This document shows, piece after piece, positions 8,566-16,971 of a stretch of 41,115 nt of DNA. A program made the position numbers and the translations under genes. Under the pieces are notes generated by a model that searched no databases, was not told where the DNA came from, and was given only the letters and a program-made list of their open reading frames with translations. The number at the start of each line of letters is the position of its first letter. The first letter of the stretch is position 1. The stretch is from CAZVAO01 sp964625175 (GTDB lineage: Bacteria > Bacillota > UBA994 > PWPR01), in the NCBI GenBank assembly GCA_964625175.1, contig CAZVAO010000007.1:1-41115 (forward strand), given 5' to 3'.

Positions 8566-9795
8566 ATGGAATTTGATGTTGTCGTAATTGGCGGTGGACC
8601 TGCCGGTATGATGGCGGCGATTAGGGCTGCACAACGTGGTTTAGAGGTTTGTTTGCTAGAGAAAAACCCGCATCTTGGGCGCAAACTGTTACTTACAGGC
8701 AATGGTCGTTGCAATCTGACCTCAATTGCGAATCAGGATGCTTTTATAGCGGCCTATTCACCCAATGGCAGATTCCTATACAGCGCTTTCTCGCAGTTTA
8801 ATAATTATGATCTAATGGATTTTTTTGAAGATCGGGGCGTTGAGCTCATTGCTGAGGGAGAACGTGTTTTTCCAAAGTCGCAAAAATCAGCAACCATATT
8901 AGCGTTTTTGCAGAGTGAGTTGAATGCAGAGGGCCTTACAGTCTTTTTAGATGCCGCTTGTGATGAAATTCAAATTGATATGAGTGGCCAATTTCGTGTT
9001 AAACTCGCGGATCAGACACTTTATACTAAGAATGTCATCCTAGCGACGGGAGGGAAGAGCTATCCCCAGACGGGTTCCACGGGCGACGGCTACAGCTGGG
9101 CAGAGCAGTTTGGTCATCATCTTCAACCCCTGAAACCAGCGCTTAGCGGTTTGGTCCTTGATGCGTTGCCTAGTCACTTACAAGGACTTAGTATCAAAGA
9201 TGCTGTCGTGACAATAAAATTTAAGTCAACAGGCAAGATGTTTGAACGTCAGGTCGGGGATATTTTATTTACCCACTATGGACTCAGTGGTCCCGTGATT
9301 CTCAATCTTAGTCGATCTATGGCTAACCACGAGTTTAATGAATTTTGTGTAGAAATTGATCTGTTACCCAAGGCGGATGAAGAGGCCTTGAGGGGATTGT
9401 TTAGGGAATTGCATCAAGAGAGCGGGCGCAAGATGCTAAGAACGGTCTTGGGTGAATTAATCCCTCAACGCATGGCTAAATATATTAGCTCACAAGTGCT
9501 TGAGGAAAAAGATAAAGAGCTGAATCAAGTAACGACTGGCGAACTGCAGGATGTTATCGGTATGATTAAGAAACAATCCTATGATGTACGTACGGTAAGA
9601 GGTTTTGATGAAGCCATGCTCACCTATGGTGGAGTCGATTTGACGGAGATTGAGGCACGCACGATGCAGTCTAAAATATATAATGGCCTTTACTTCTGTG
9701 GTGAAATTTTGAACATAAACGGCAAAACAGGGGGATTTAATCTCCAAGCGGCTTTTAGTACAGGTTATGTGGCTGGCAATTCAGTTGCAAAATAA
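8566..9795 (+). CDS. FAD-dependent oxidoreductase, BaiN/HI0933 family
   Basis: A 409-residue flavoprotein. An N-terminal Rossmann motif GGGPAG (9-14), the family signature GRKLLLTGNGRCNLTS (38-53), and a C-terminal FCGEILNINGKTGGFNLQ with AFSTGYVAG are all typical of the HI0933/YhiN family. BaiN, a member, was proposed to act on bile acid intermediates in gut clostridia; most members are uncharacterised. The open frame extends upstream to 8500 inside the previous gene. ATG 8566, one base after that stop, gives the expected MEFDVVVIGGG start. Translational coupling is likely because no strong ribosome site is visible. Confidence 0.87.
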   Translation: MEFDVVVIGGGPAGMMAAIRAAQRGLEVCLLEKNPHLGRKLLLTGNGRCNLTSIANQDAFIAAYSPNGRFLYSAFSQFNNYDLMDFFEDRGVELIAEGERVFPKSQKSATILAFLQSELNAEGLTVFLDAACDEIQIDMSGQFRVKLADQTLYTKNVILATGGKSYPQTGSTGDGYSWAEQFGHHLQPLKPALSGLVLDALPSHLQGLSIKDAVVTIKFKSTGKMFERQVGDILFTHYGLSGPVILNLSRSMANHEFNEFCVEIDLLPKADEEALRGLFRELHQESGRKMLRTVLGELIPQRMAKYISSQVLEEKDKELNQVTTGELQDVIGMIKKQSYDVRTVRGFDEAMLTYGGVDLTEIEARTMQSKIYNGLYFCGEILNINGKTGGFNLQAAFSTGYVAGNSVAK

Positions 9796-9810
9796 GAGGA
9801 GGACAGAATA

Positions 9811-11112
9811 ATGTACCAAAAAGTGAATGAACTAGCGAAACAAATCGAAGAGCAGGTTATTGGGTGGCGGCGTGACTTCCACAAGTATGCAGAAGCAGGC
9901 TGGACAGAGTATCGAACATCTACCATTATTGCAGATCATTTAACCAAACTTGGCTATGAAGTTTTGATTGGGGATGACGTGACAAAGGCAGAAGATCGCA
10001 TGGGTCTTCCATCAGAGGAAGTACTTGAGCGTCATTACCAGAGAGCCATCAAACAAGGCGCCTTAATGGAATATCTGCCACCGATGCGTGGCGGCCATAC
10101 GGGTGTTGTAGGGATCCTACGTTGCGGCGAAGGCCCTGTTGTCGGTATGCGTTTTGACATTGATGCCGTTGATATGAAAGAAAGCGACGATCCTGAGCGT
10201 TATGCTGTAAAAGAGGGTTATAATTCCGTAAATGATGAAGCCATGCATTCTTGCGGCCATGATGGACATGCATCAATGGGTATGGGTGTTGCCATTTTAC
10301 TGAGTGAACTCAAAGAACATTTACATGGAACAGTGAAACTGGTCTTCCAACCCGCAGAAGAAGGCGTTAGAGGCGCTAAATCCGTTGTCACAAAGGGTCT
10401 TCTCGATGATGTTGACTTTATGTTTGGCTCTCATCTCGGGAGCGGCACGCCATTGGGTAGTTTTGCCTGTGGGCGTGGAAACTTCTTAGCAACGAATAAG
10501 TTTGATGCTTTCATAACCGGTGCGCCATCCCATGCTGGTGGATCACCTGAGCGCGGCAAAAATGCGATTGTTGCCGCTTCAACTGCTGTATTAAATCTCT
10601 ATTCGATTCCACGCCATAGCGGTGGTCCTACGCGCATCAACGTCGGTCGACTCAATGCTGGAACCGGCCGTAATGTCATTGCACCATCCGCTCATCTAGC
10701 GGTTGAAACACGAGGCCAAACAACGGATTTGAGCAAATATATGTATGATTATGCGATTCGAATCCTAGAAAATGCCGCTGCAATGCACGACTGCAAGCTC
10801 GAAATTAAAGCAATGGGTGAAGCACAGAGCGCTAAGAGTGATCAAGTATTAGCCGATCGTGTCGGAGTTGTAGCTGAAAAAAGCGGTTTGTTCAATAACA
10901 TCACAGCACTTCCTGGTAAAGGCGGCGGCAGTGAAGATTATACCTATATGATGACTCGGGTTCAGGAGAATGGTGGACAGGCGACTTTCATGGGAATCGG
11001 CGCCGATATGGGTGGCTGGGCGCACCATGTGGCTGAATTTGATATTGATGAAGCTGCATTAATCAATGGTGTTCAAATGTTTACCTTGATGGCATTGGAT
11101 ATTCTCAAATAG
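9811..11112 (+). CDS. M20D amidohydrolase, AbgA-like (first copy)
   Basis: A 433-residue M20 family zinc peptidase, close in length to AbgA, a subunit of p-aminobenzoyl-glutamate hydrolase. Metal and catalytic residues are visible: HSCGHDGH (C148, H150), the PAEEG pair E183-E184, the lid motif HAGGSPERGKNA, GGGSEDYTYM and a C-terminal GGWAHH. The family hydrolyses amide bonds of N-acyl or aminobenzoyl amino acids in the cytoplasm. It follows the flavoprotein gene by 15 bases (AGAGGAGG). No AbgB partner is present; instead a paralogue follows after a terminator-like hairpin. Confidence 0.88.
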   Translation: MYQKVNELAKQIEEQVIGWRRDFHKYAEAGWTEYRTSTIIADHLTKLGYEVLIGDDVTKAEDRMGLPSEEVLERHYQRAIKQGALMEYLPPMRGGHTGVVGILRCGEGPVVGMRFDIDAVDMKESDDPERYAVKEGYNSVNDEAMHSCGHDGHASMGMGVAILLSELKEHLHGTVKLVFQPAEEGVRGAKSVVTKGLLDDVDFMFGSHLGSGTPLGSFACGRGNFLATNKFDAFITGAPSHAGGSPERGKNAIVAASTAVLNLYSIPRHSGGPTRINVGRLNAGTGRNVIAPSAHLAVETRGQTTDLSKYMYDYAIRILENAAAMHDCKLEIKAMGEAQSAKSDQVLADRVGVVAEKSGLFNNITALPGKGGGSEDYTYMMTRVQENGGQATFMGIGADMGGWAHHVAEFDIDEAALINGVQMFTLMALDILK

Positions 11113-11150
11113 CATCAAAATATTCTAAATTTGTTGTAATAATAGTTAAA

Positions 11151-11180
11151 TGGCGGGTATAAAAGCCCGCCACTATTTTT
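11151..11180 (+). terminator. Terminator or attenuator between the two amidohydrolase genes
   Basis: A GC-rich 7-bp stem, TGGCGGG (11151-11157) with CCCGCCA (11166-11172), is followed by CTATTTTT. The ribosome site of the next gene, AGGAGG, starts directly after the T run, so this may be a partial stop reducing expression of the second copy. Confidence 0.65.
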
Positions 11181-11193
11181 AGGAGGTAAAAAT

Positions 11194-12489
11194 ATGGAGA
11201 TTAAAAAAGAGGTACAGGCGCTTTATCCGCAAATGATTCTGTGGCGACGTGACTTTCATAAGCATGCAGAGGTTTCATGGACAGAATTTCGAACAACCTC
11301 AATTATTGCTGATCATTTAGAGAAGCTTGGTTACGAGATCACTATGGGGCAAGATATTCATGTGGCTGCAGACCGTATGGGGATGCCCTCAGAACAGTTC
11401 CTTGAAGATAATTATCAAAAGGCATTGGAGCAAGGAGCAATTGAGAAATACCTGCCTCGCATGCGGGGCGGGTTTACGGGAGTAATAGCCACATTGAATT
11501 GTGGTGCAGGCCCTGTAACAACGCTTCGTTTCGATATCGATGCCCTTTATGTAAATGAAACCGATCATGTCGACCATCGTCCTCAGCAGGAAGGCTTCAA
11601 ATCGTTGAACAGCCATGCCTCCCATGCTTGTGCCCATGATGGTCATGCTGCTATCGGTATGGCAGTTGCACAATTGTTAATGAACTATAAAAGCCAATTA
11701 CGTGGCAATATTCGAATTATCTTCCAAGCAGCTGAAGAGGGGGTTCGAGGAGCCAAATCACTTGTTAGCAAAGGATTGCTTGCAGATGTTGACTATCTAC
11801 TTGGGATGCATCTAATTAGTGGTAAGCCATTAAATTATATGGCTGGAGGTAGATCTGACTTTTTAGCTACTACGAAATTTGATGCTACTTTTGTAGGTGC
11901 TCCATCACATGCAGGTGGTTCACCTGAACGAGGAAAAAATGCACTAGTGGCGGCCGCAACTGCAGTTCTCAATTTATACGCTATACCGCGACACAGTGGG
12001 GGAGCTACCCGAATAAATATAGGACAACTCGATGCAGGTACAGGACGCAATGTAATCGCTCCTCAGGCAGACTTAGCGATTGAAACACGTGGTGTAACAA
12101 CAGAACTGAACGACTATATGTATCAGAAAGCCGTTCAAATATTGCAGAAATCCGCAGATATGTATGAATGTAAGCTTGCGGTGAAGGAAGTAGGAGCCGC
12201 TAAGAGCGGTTTTTCAGACCTAAGCCTAGTTAATACTATCGTGAAAATTGCGCAAAAACACGCGATTTTTGAAGAAATCGTGCCAGAACCTGACAATAGT
12301 CTAGGTAGCGAGGACTTCACTTACATGATGGAAGCCGTTCAAAACAGGGGTGGAAAAGTCTCGTATATCGATATTGGAGCAGACCTTGGAGGCTGGGCAC
12401 ATCACACTGCGAACTTTGATTTTGCTGAAGAGGCGATGCCATTAGCGGTTGAACTTATGATTCAGATGGTTCTGGCGCTGAATCACTAA
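11194..12489 (+). CDS. M20D amidohydrolase, AbgA-like (second copy)
   Basis: A 431-residue paralogue of the preceding gene; by eye more than half of the residues match along the whole length. The metal cluster is retained with small changes: HACAHDGH (C146, H148) for HSCGHDGH, and QAAEEG for QPAEEG. GSEDFTYMM and GGWAHH are kept, so it should be active. Codon choice is more AT-rich than in the first copy (for example ATA and AAT in the stretch encoding TRINIGQL), suggesting a different history or weaker selection. It may pair with the first copy or have a shifted substrate. Confidence 0.87.
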   Translation: MEIKKEVQALYPQMILWRRDFHKHAEVSWTEFRTTSIIADHLEKLGYEITMGQDIHVAADRMGMPSEQFLEDNYQKALEQGAIEKYLPRMRGGFTGVIATLNCGAGPVTTLRFDIDALYVNETDHVDHRPQQEGFKSLNSHASHACAHDGHAAIGMAVAQLLMNYKSQLRGNIRIIFQAAEEGVRGAKSLVSKGLLADVDYLLGMHLISGKPLNYMAGGRSDFLATTKFDATFVGAPSHAGGSPERGKNALVAAATAVLNLYAIPRHSGGATRINIGQLDAGTGRNVIAPQADLAIETRGVTTELNDYMYQKAVQILQKSADMYECKLAVKEVGAAKSGFSDLSLVNTIVKIAQKHAIFEEIVPEPDNSLGSEDFTYMMEAVQNRGGKVSYIDIGADLGGWAHHTANFDFAEEAMPLAVELMIQMVLALNH

Positions 12490-12882
12490 AATCTGTGGAA
12501 AAAACTATCGCAGAACAGCATTCTGTAGATAATAGCTAGATAAGTGAAGGATGCACCGCTTAAAACAGGAATAATTCAGTCGATTTCTCCTTAAAATGAG
12601 CACTCAAATTTCTGATATGTGTTAAGTTGTGGATAAGTTTATTAGTAAAATAGGCGAAAAGTTGTGCTAAGTTGCGTGTAATGGCCAGTTTCTGATACGA
12701 TTATAGGTGCTTATAGGTGGATATTCTTCAATATTCTTCACTGTAATTTTAAGAAATTGCTCGCAATAAATTTCGCATTATTACTTGACCTTTACGCATA
12801 ATTTGCAAATCTGATTAATGTGTGCGAATCGCGTCAGCACATTCTGAACGATTACGGTTAAAGAATGATTTATTGTTTAATA
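12490..12882. other. Repeat-rich non-coding stretch with DnaA-box-like sites
   Basis: No gene is seen here. One perfect DnaA box (reverse of TTATCCACA) lies at 12628-12636, with one-mismatch copies at 12494-12502 and 12524-12532 in the same orientation. An imperfect 19-base direct repeat (15 of 19 matching) occupies 12618-12636 and 12663-12681. TTTCTGATA occurs at 12609-12617 and 12689-12697. Two back-to-back pairs of 10-base repeats follow: TTATAGGTG(C/G) at 12701-12720 and ATATTCTTCA at 12721-12740. Confidence 0.6.
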
Positions 12883-12911
12883 AAAAAACGACTTAGCTCA
12901 AGTCGTTTTTT
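12883..12911. terminator. Bidirectional terminator between convergent genes
   Basis: A perfect 12-bp stem (12883-12894 with 12900-12911, loop AGCTC) has A6 on the left arm and T6 on the right. It can end both the plus-strand amidohydrolase transcript and the minus-strand acetyltransferase operon. Confidence 0.85.
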
Positions 12912-12932
12912 GTTTTATGTATTTTTGATTAT

Positions 12933-14114
12933 CTAGTTATATTCATTCAAAAAATTGGTGTGTAATGGGAAGAGCTTAATGAACTGATCTGCTGGATAGT
13001 CTTGCTCTTTATGGATTAGATTTAACTGGTTTGCTTGTGATCCATCCATATAACCCGGTACGAGTTGAGTCAAAGTATGAATTGACATAGTCAATTGAGG
13101 CTTAGAGGCGGTGGGTTTAACGGTTAAAACGCTGTCTCGTTCTGCAAAACAAAATACACGATCATTTTTAGGGATGTTTGGATCTATGATTTTAATATCT
13201 AAAGGATCAAATGGTTGACCGACGGGGAATCCGATGTGTAAAAACAAGTTTTCAACATCGTGTATTCGACCGAGCATAAAAGGTTTTACGATGTTCTGAA
13301 CGATTGGGACCTTCTTCCAATAGTGAAGTAAATGTTTGATTGGGTCATCTGGTGTTGTGATTAAGGTTGTTTTGGGTAATTGCATATTATGGTGATAGCA
13401 GAAATTTAAAAGTGAATCTAAGGCCTGATCGGTTTGATAGGCCCATTCACTAATATTTAAAGTTTGGTGATTGCTTGAATAGACCAGGTAGCCGGACAAC
13501 TGAGCGTTTGCGTTTTCAACCACGAACATTGTTGCATGATCAGTTTTATACTCTTGAAGTAGCCTCTGAAAATGTGCTGGATGACGTTCAATAACCATAT
13601 GCTGATTTTGATGAGTTTCATGGTAGAGATTACTTAGTGCTTGACAATCGGAAAGAGACGCTGGGCGCATTCTTAACAGATTAGGGGGACGTTTCAGTAA
13701 TTGGGTATCGATTTCATAAAAAGACATGTCGGAAATGAAACGATAACCATATCTGTCATAGAGGCGAGAATCGATGGCCATCATCATTGAGAATACTTGT
13801 TGTCGCGCTGCGATATTATTAAATATGTAGGCCATCGCTTGACGCATAATACCTTTACCACGTTCTTCTGGTGCAGTTACAACGCCAACAATATAACTAA
13901 TCGGCAGGGATTGATTCTGCACTAAAAGCTGATGCTGTGTTAAGTGGGCAGCAAATACAATTTTGCCTTGCTCGTTTGAGGCAACTACCGTGTTCTGGGG
14001 TTGATAAAAGGTTGTAAAAAAATAATCAATATATTCGGGAGTGTCATCAAAACTTTGTTCCCACAGTCGTCTAATCGGCGAAGTTTCATAATGTTGAGCT
14101 AAACGAAATTCCAT
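12933..14114 (-). CDS. Eis-like GNAT acetyltransferase with SCP2-like C-terminal domain
   Basis: A 393-residue protein with the layout of the Eis family. It has an N-terminal GNAT domain with the acetyl-CoA loop PEERGKGIM (82-90), a second degenerate GNAT-like region, and a C-terminal sterol-carrier-like domain ending in HTNFLNEYN. Eis-type enzymes acetylate amines, including aminoglycosides and peptides; the natural substrate of most Bacillota members is unknown. AAGGA lies about 9 bases before the ATG. It is the second gene of a minus-strand pair, 16 bases after the DUF2156 gene. Confidence 0.83.
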   Translation of the reverse strand: MEFRLAQHYETSPIRRLWEQSFDDTPEYIDYFFTTFYQPQNTVVASNEQGKIVFAAHLTQHQLLVQNQSLPISYIVGVVTAPEERGKGIMRQAMAYIFNNIAARQQVFSMMMAIDSRLYDRYGYRFISDMSFYEIDTQLLKRPPNLLRMRPASLSDCQALSNLYHETHQNQHMVIERHPAHFQRLLQEYKTDHATMFVVENANAQLSGYLVYSSNHQTLNISEWAYQTDQALDSLLNFCYHHNMQLPKTTLITTPDDPIKHLLHYWKKVPIVQNIVKPFMLGRIHDVENLFLHIGFPVGQPFDPLDIKIIDPNIPKNDRVFCFAERDSVLTVKPTASKPQLTMSIHTLTQLVPGYMDGSQANQLNLIHKEQDYPADQFIKLFPLHTNFLNEYN

Positions 14115-14130
14115 TTGATCACGTCCTTAT

Positions 14131-15033
14131 TTATTCACTAAAAGTGATACTATACTTGGCGATGAGTTCAATCGGTTTAGAAGAAAGCTTGTTAGCTCGT
14201 AGGTTTTCAATACCCGCATCATCCTCACGATTGACGTAAATGGCATCTGGAAAGGTCTTCTTAAGAAACTCATTTTGTAAGAGTTGATAGACCCCTCGGT
14301 AGCGGATATCACCTTTTTCAACACTGATTTGCACGGTATTGGGTAGTAAATAGCTGCCAATGGTAAAAGCAATGAGTTCGTTTTGGATCCAGATTCCGCC
14401 TATTTTATATTGGAGGTCAGCATAATGCGCTAGCAGCTCGTTGATCCCCAGATCTTCATTATAAAGGTTAAGTTGTTCCGACTCAACGGCCCCCCTCTGT
14501 TCAGACCAGCGGTGTAGCAGATCATGAACAGCAGCAAAATCTTGGGGTTGTAATTCAGCATAGCGATAGGCCTTTTTATATTTTTTAGAAAAGCGGTTAA
14601 TATGGTTTCGTATTTTATCAAATTTCTTGCCGCGCAGTTCCCTTTGCTCTTTTGCTAAGTATAGGTAATCATAGTAATCTCTATTTGCTGCTACTGAAAC
14701 CTTTTGACCAAATTCTCTAGCGAAGAATTGTTGAAAAGCATCGTTGACATAAGAAAACTTTACTTTTTGATTGTATTGCTCATAATACGTTTTTAAAAAA
14801 GTATAGGCTTTAAGATAATGTTGCGCTTCACACAGCGGCATTAGTGCATAGGGGGCGTCCCCATTACTGATAACGAGGGCAAAATCCGCTTCTTTATAGT
14901 AATAATAGGCTTCACTAAAACTCCACATCAGTAGGTTATTGAAATTATATTCACACAGCCGATAAGCTGATTTCTTAAGATAAGGTTGTAAATCTGCATA
15001 GGCATCAGCGGTTAATTTCTTAAAGATGATCAT
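14131..15033 (-). CDS. DUF2156 protein (GNAT-like, phosphatidylglycerol lysyltransferase C-domain type)
   Basis: About 300 residues with the double-GNAT fold of DUF2156, related to the catalytic C-terminal domain of MprF lysyl-phosphatidylglycerol synthases but without membrane segments. Visible family features are the basic LRGKKFDKIRNHINRF stretch and the C-terminal NREDDAGIENLRANK. Stand-alone members are of unknown function. The start is ambiguous: ATG 15033 or GTG 15036, both very close to the AAGGGG sequence upstream. It heads the pair with the Eis-like gene, so both products are probable acyl or aminoacyl transferases. Confidence 0.8.
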   Translation of the reverse strand: MIIFKKLTADAYADLQPYLKKSAYRLCEYNFNNLLMWSFSEAYYYYKEADFALVISNGDAPYALMPLCEAQHYLKAYTFLKTYYEQYNQKVKFSYVNDAFQQFFAREFGQKVSVAANRDYYDYLYLAKEQRELRGKKFDKIRNHINRFSKKYKKAYRYAELQPQDFAAVHDLLHRWSEQRGAVESEQLNLYNEDLGINELLAHYADLQYKIGGIWIQNELIAFTIGSYLLPNTVQISVEKGDIRYRGVYQLLQNEFLKKTFPDAIYVNREDDAGIENLRANKLSSKPIELIAKYSITFSE

Positions 15034-15144
15034 CACCCCTTAGTGTACATCCTTAATGATAGACCATTAGTGGCTGTTTGACAAAAATAGAATAGTTAAT
15101 GCCTGTAATAAACAATACTTATGGATGACTCTAAGTAGAACCAT

Positions 15145-15182
15145 TATTGAAAAATCAGAGCGGCAAAGGCCACCCTGATTTT
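15145..15182 (-). terminator. Terminator of the M14 carboxypeptidase gene
   Basis: On the minus strand, arms at 15182-15175 and 15158-15150 (AAAATCAG with CTGATTTTT), plus an inner GGC/GCC stem, end in a T run 18 bases or so past the stop codon at 15201. Confidence 0.75.
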
Positions 15183-15200
15183 AGTGAATTGTGAATGAAT

Positions 15201-16898
15201 CTATGAAAGTTGAATTGTTTTGGTTTCACTGCCACCACGAGCAGAGATGAGCTGAATTTGCACCTCAGGATTGCAACCCGCAGGCAATTGAACCGTCCAT
15301 TTTAGCCGTTTAGCACTTACTGCGGCATCACCAAAACGGTAATAGCGTGATTGTTGGCCAGCAGAATAGCCCTGTAGGTAGCCTAACTCCGTTTGTCTCT
15401 CGCCATTGAGAAGGATTGCATCATCAGCGATTTGGATTCGCACGAGATCAGGACGCACGGCCTTTTGCTTGATTGCTTGTTCACTGATATTCGTGGACAT
15501 GAACCCATGATTCGAAACAACGGCTTCGATATGGTAGACCTGATCACTGATGTGTCCCACTTCAACAGCATCAATATGAGCTTCTGGTAAAGATAGACCA
15601 TAGCCGATAGCAAACTGGGTGAGGCGGTAGCATTCTTGCTCCAAGAAATTGAAAGGTGGGTTCTGGCGGCATTCTTTTGACTTCCAACCACCAATCTCAA
15701 CTTTACCCAGCTGGGGATGATCGAATTCTTGCCAATTACTAAATCCATTGCCGGCAAGTTCGCGATCATTCCACTCTAATAGTTTTAGTTCAAGTTTATT
15801 GGCATCTTCTTTTGAGAGCTTTTCGAGGCTTGCTTTTTTCATTTCAGGGGCGGCTCTGCCAACGGCATCCCACAATTCGGGTGTAAAGGCAAATACGCCG
15901 CGATACTCAAATAACCAGTCATCTAAAACACCAGACCAAATATCACCGTAGCAACAGACCTCAGGGTATCCGGTTGTTTGAGTCCCAATATCAGCTAGTG
16001 TATGATACATGGCAATATCGGCTTTAGGGAAGTCCTTGTCGTTAATGGTGCTATGGGGGCGAAAGAGAATGCCACCCGTCGTATGATAGAGTAATGCGCC
16101 ACCAATATTGGGGTGTTTATTGATGAATTCTACTTGATTACGCGTTTCATTTTCTGATAAAGGAAAAGGTCCGGATCCTGGTGTATGAGGGCTGTAGCCT
16201 GCTGGGAAGTTGCGATTGAGATCTAAACCATACTTTGTAGGAACCGCCTGATAGGGGTATTTAACCTCTGTTGCGAGTTGACCTTTATCATCAAAAAGAA
16301 CACCTTCGGAGTAAATATTGTAAAAAGGTCCATCTAGATCAAATGGAGTGCGTTCGACCATCATTCGATTGTCTTCACCGCTTATTTTCCAAGCGCCATG
16401 TTGATCATTGCGTATGCGCATGAGTTGGATTCGACCATCACCGTTGATATCTTGCTGATGTAAACCTGCAGGGTCTTCATCTTTACGGAAGTCTGGGAAA
16501 GGACGAACACTAGAACGTAAATAAGTAGGTGTTGTTAGATACAATTCTGCACCATCAGGGTTAACACGGGGGATTACATAATAGGTACGGGTATCACGCA
16601 ACTTTTTCACTTTGGGATCATCTGATGTGAGTAACGTGTAGATTAGATGTAAATTGGCCATGGAGCCCGTTACTTCACCAGCATGGATATTACCATCGAT
16701 ATACATCGCTGGCTTTGATTCTGGGGTTCCCGTTGCTAAATTAGTTACCGTGACGCCCCATACATCGCGGCCTTCGTAGGATTTGCCTGCAGATTCCACT
16801 TTGATGAAATTAGGAAATTCCTGGACCCAAGCGTTGAGGGTGGCGGTTAGTTCGTCGTAAAGCATGTACTTGTCAAATTTTAGTTTTGTAAATTCCAT
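15201..16898 (-). CDS. M14 family zinc carboxypeptidase
   Basis: A 565-residue metallocarboxypeptidase. Zinc ligands H72 and E75 sit in DGNIHAGEVTG. The substrate-carboxylate site appears as LDLNRNFP, the third zinc histidine as YHTTGG and the catalytic glutamate as FTPELWD. An insertion with DINGDGRIQL looks like a calcium-loop motif. There is no signal peptide, so it should work in the cytoplasm, perhaps trimming peptides. A C-terminal beta-rich region follows the catalytic domain. Its strong AGGAGG is 27 bases from the ATG, with a hairpin in between (see separate entry). A pyruvate-kinase-C-like gene lies upstream in the same direction. Confidence 0.87.
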   Translation of the reverse strand: MEFTKLKFDKYMLYDELTATLNAWVQEFPNFIKVESAGKSYEGRDVWGVTVTNLATGTPESKPAMYIDGNIHAGEVTGSMANLHLIYTLLTSDDPKVKKLRDTRTYYVIPRVNPDGAELYLTTPTYLRSSVRPFPDFRKDEDPAGLHQQDINGDGRIQLMRIRNDQHGAWKISGEDNRMMVERTPFDLDGPFYNIYSEGVLFDDKGQLATEVKYPYQAVPTKYGLDLNRNFPAGYSPHTPGSGPFPLSENETRNQVEFINKHPNIGGALLYHTTGGILFRPHSTINDKDFPKADIAMYHTLADIGTQTTGYPEVCCYGDIWSGVLDDWLFEYRGVFAFTPELWDAVGRAAPEMKKASLEKLSKEDANKLELKLLEWNDRELAGNGFSNWQEFDHPQLGKVEIGGWKSKECRQNPPFNFLEQECYRLTQFAIGYGLSLPEAHIDAVEVGHISDQVYHIEAVVSNHGFMSTNISEQAIKQKAVRPDLVRIQIADDAILLNGERQTELGYLQGYSAGQQSRYYRFGDAAVSAKRLKWTVQLPAGCNPEVQIQLISARGGSETKTIQLS

Positions 16899-16931
16899 TA
16901 GTTTTACCGCCAGTAGAAGCGGTTTCCTCCT
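16899..16931 (-). promoter_or_regulatory. Hairpin between Shine-Dalgarno and start codon of the M14 gene
   Basis: On the minus strand AGGAGG (16931-16926) precedes ATG (16898) by 27 bases, too far for normal initiation. A 5-bp stem ACCGC/GCGGT (16923-16919 with 16910-16906, 8-base loop) fills 18 of them. Folding it leaves an effective spacing of 9 bases. No in-frame ATG, GTG or TTG at better spacing is available. Confidence 0.5.
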
Positions 16932-16971
16932 TTAATCGATGTGTCGAAATTTGATTGATCTGCTAAGGTGT

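Noticed and set aside
12490..12740. Chromosomal replication origin
   Set aside because: DnaA-box-like sites are few, and dnaA, dnaN, gyrB and rpmH are absent.
15383..15769. A 128-codon open frame in another frame within the M14 gene
   Set aside because: It is a shadow of the peptidase coding sequence; there is no family match or start signal.
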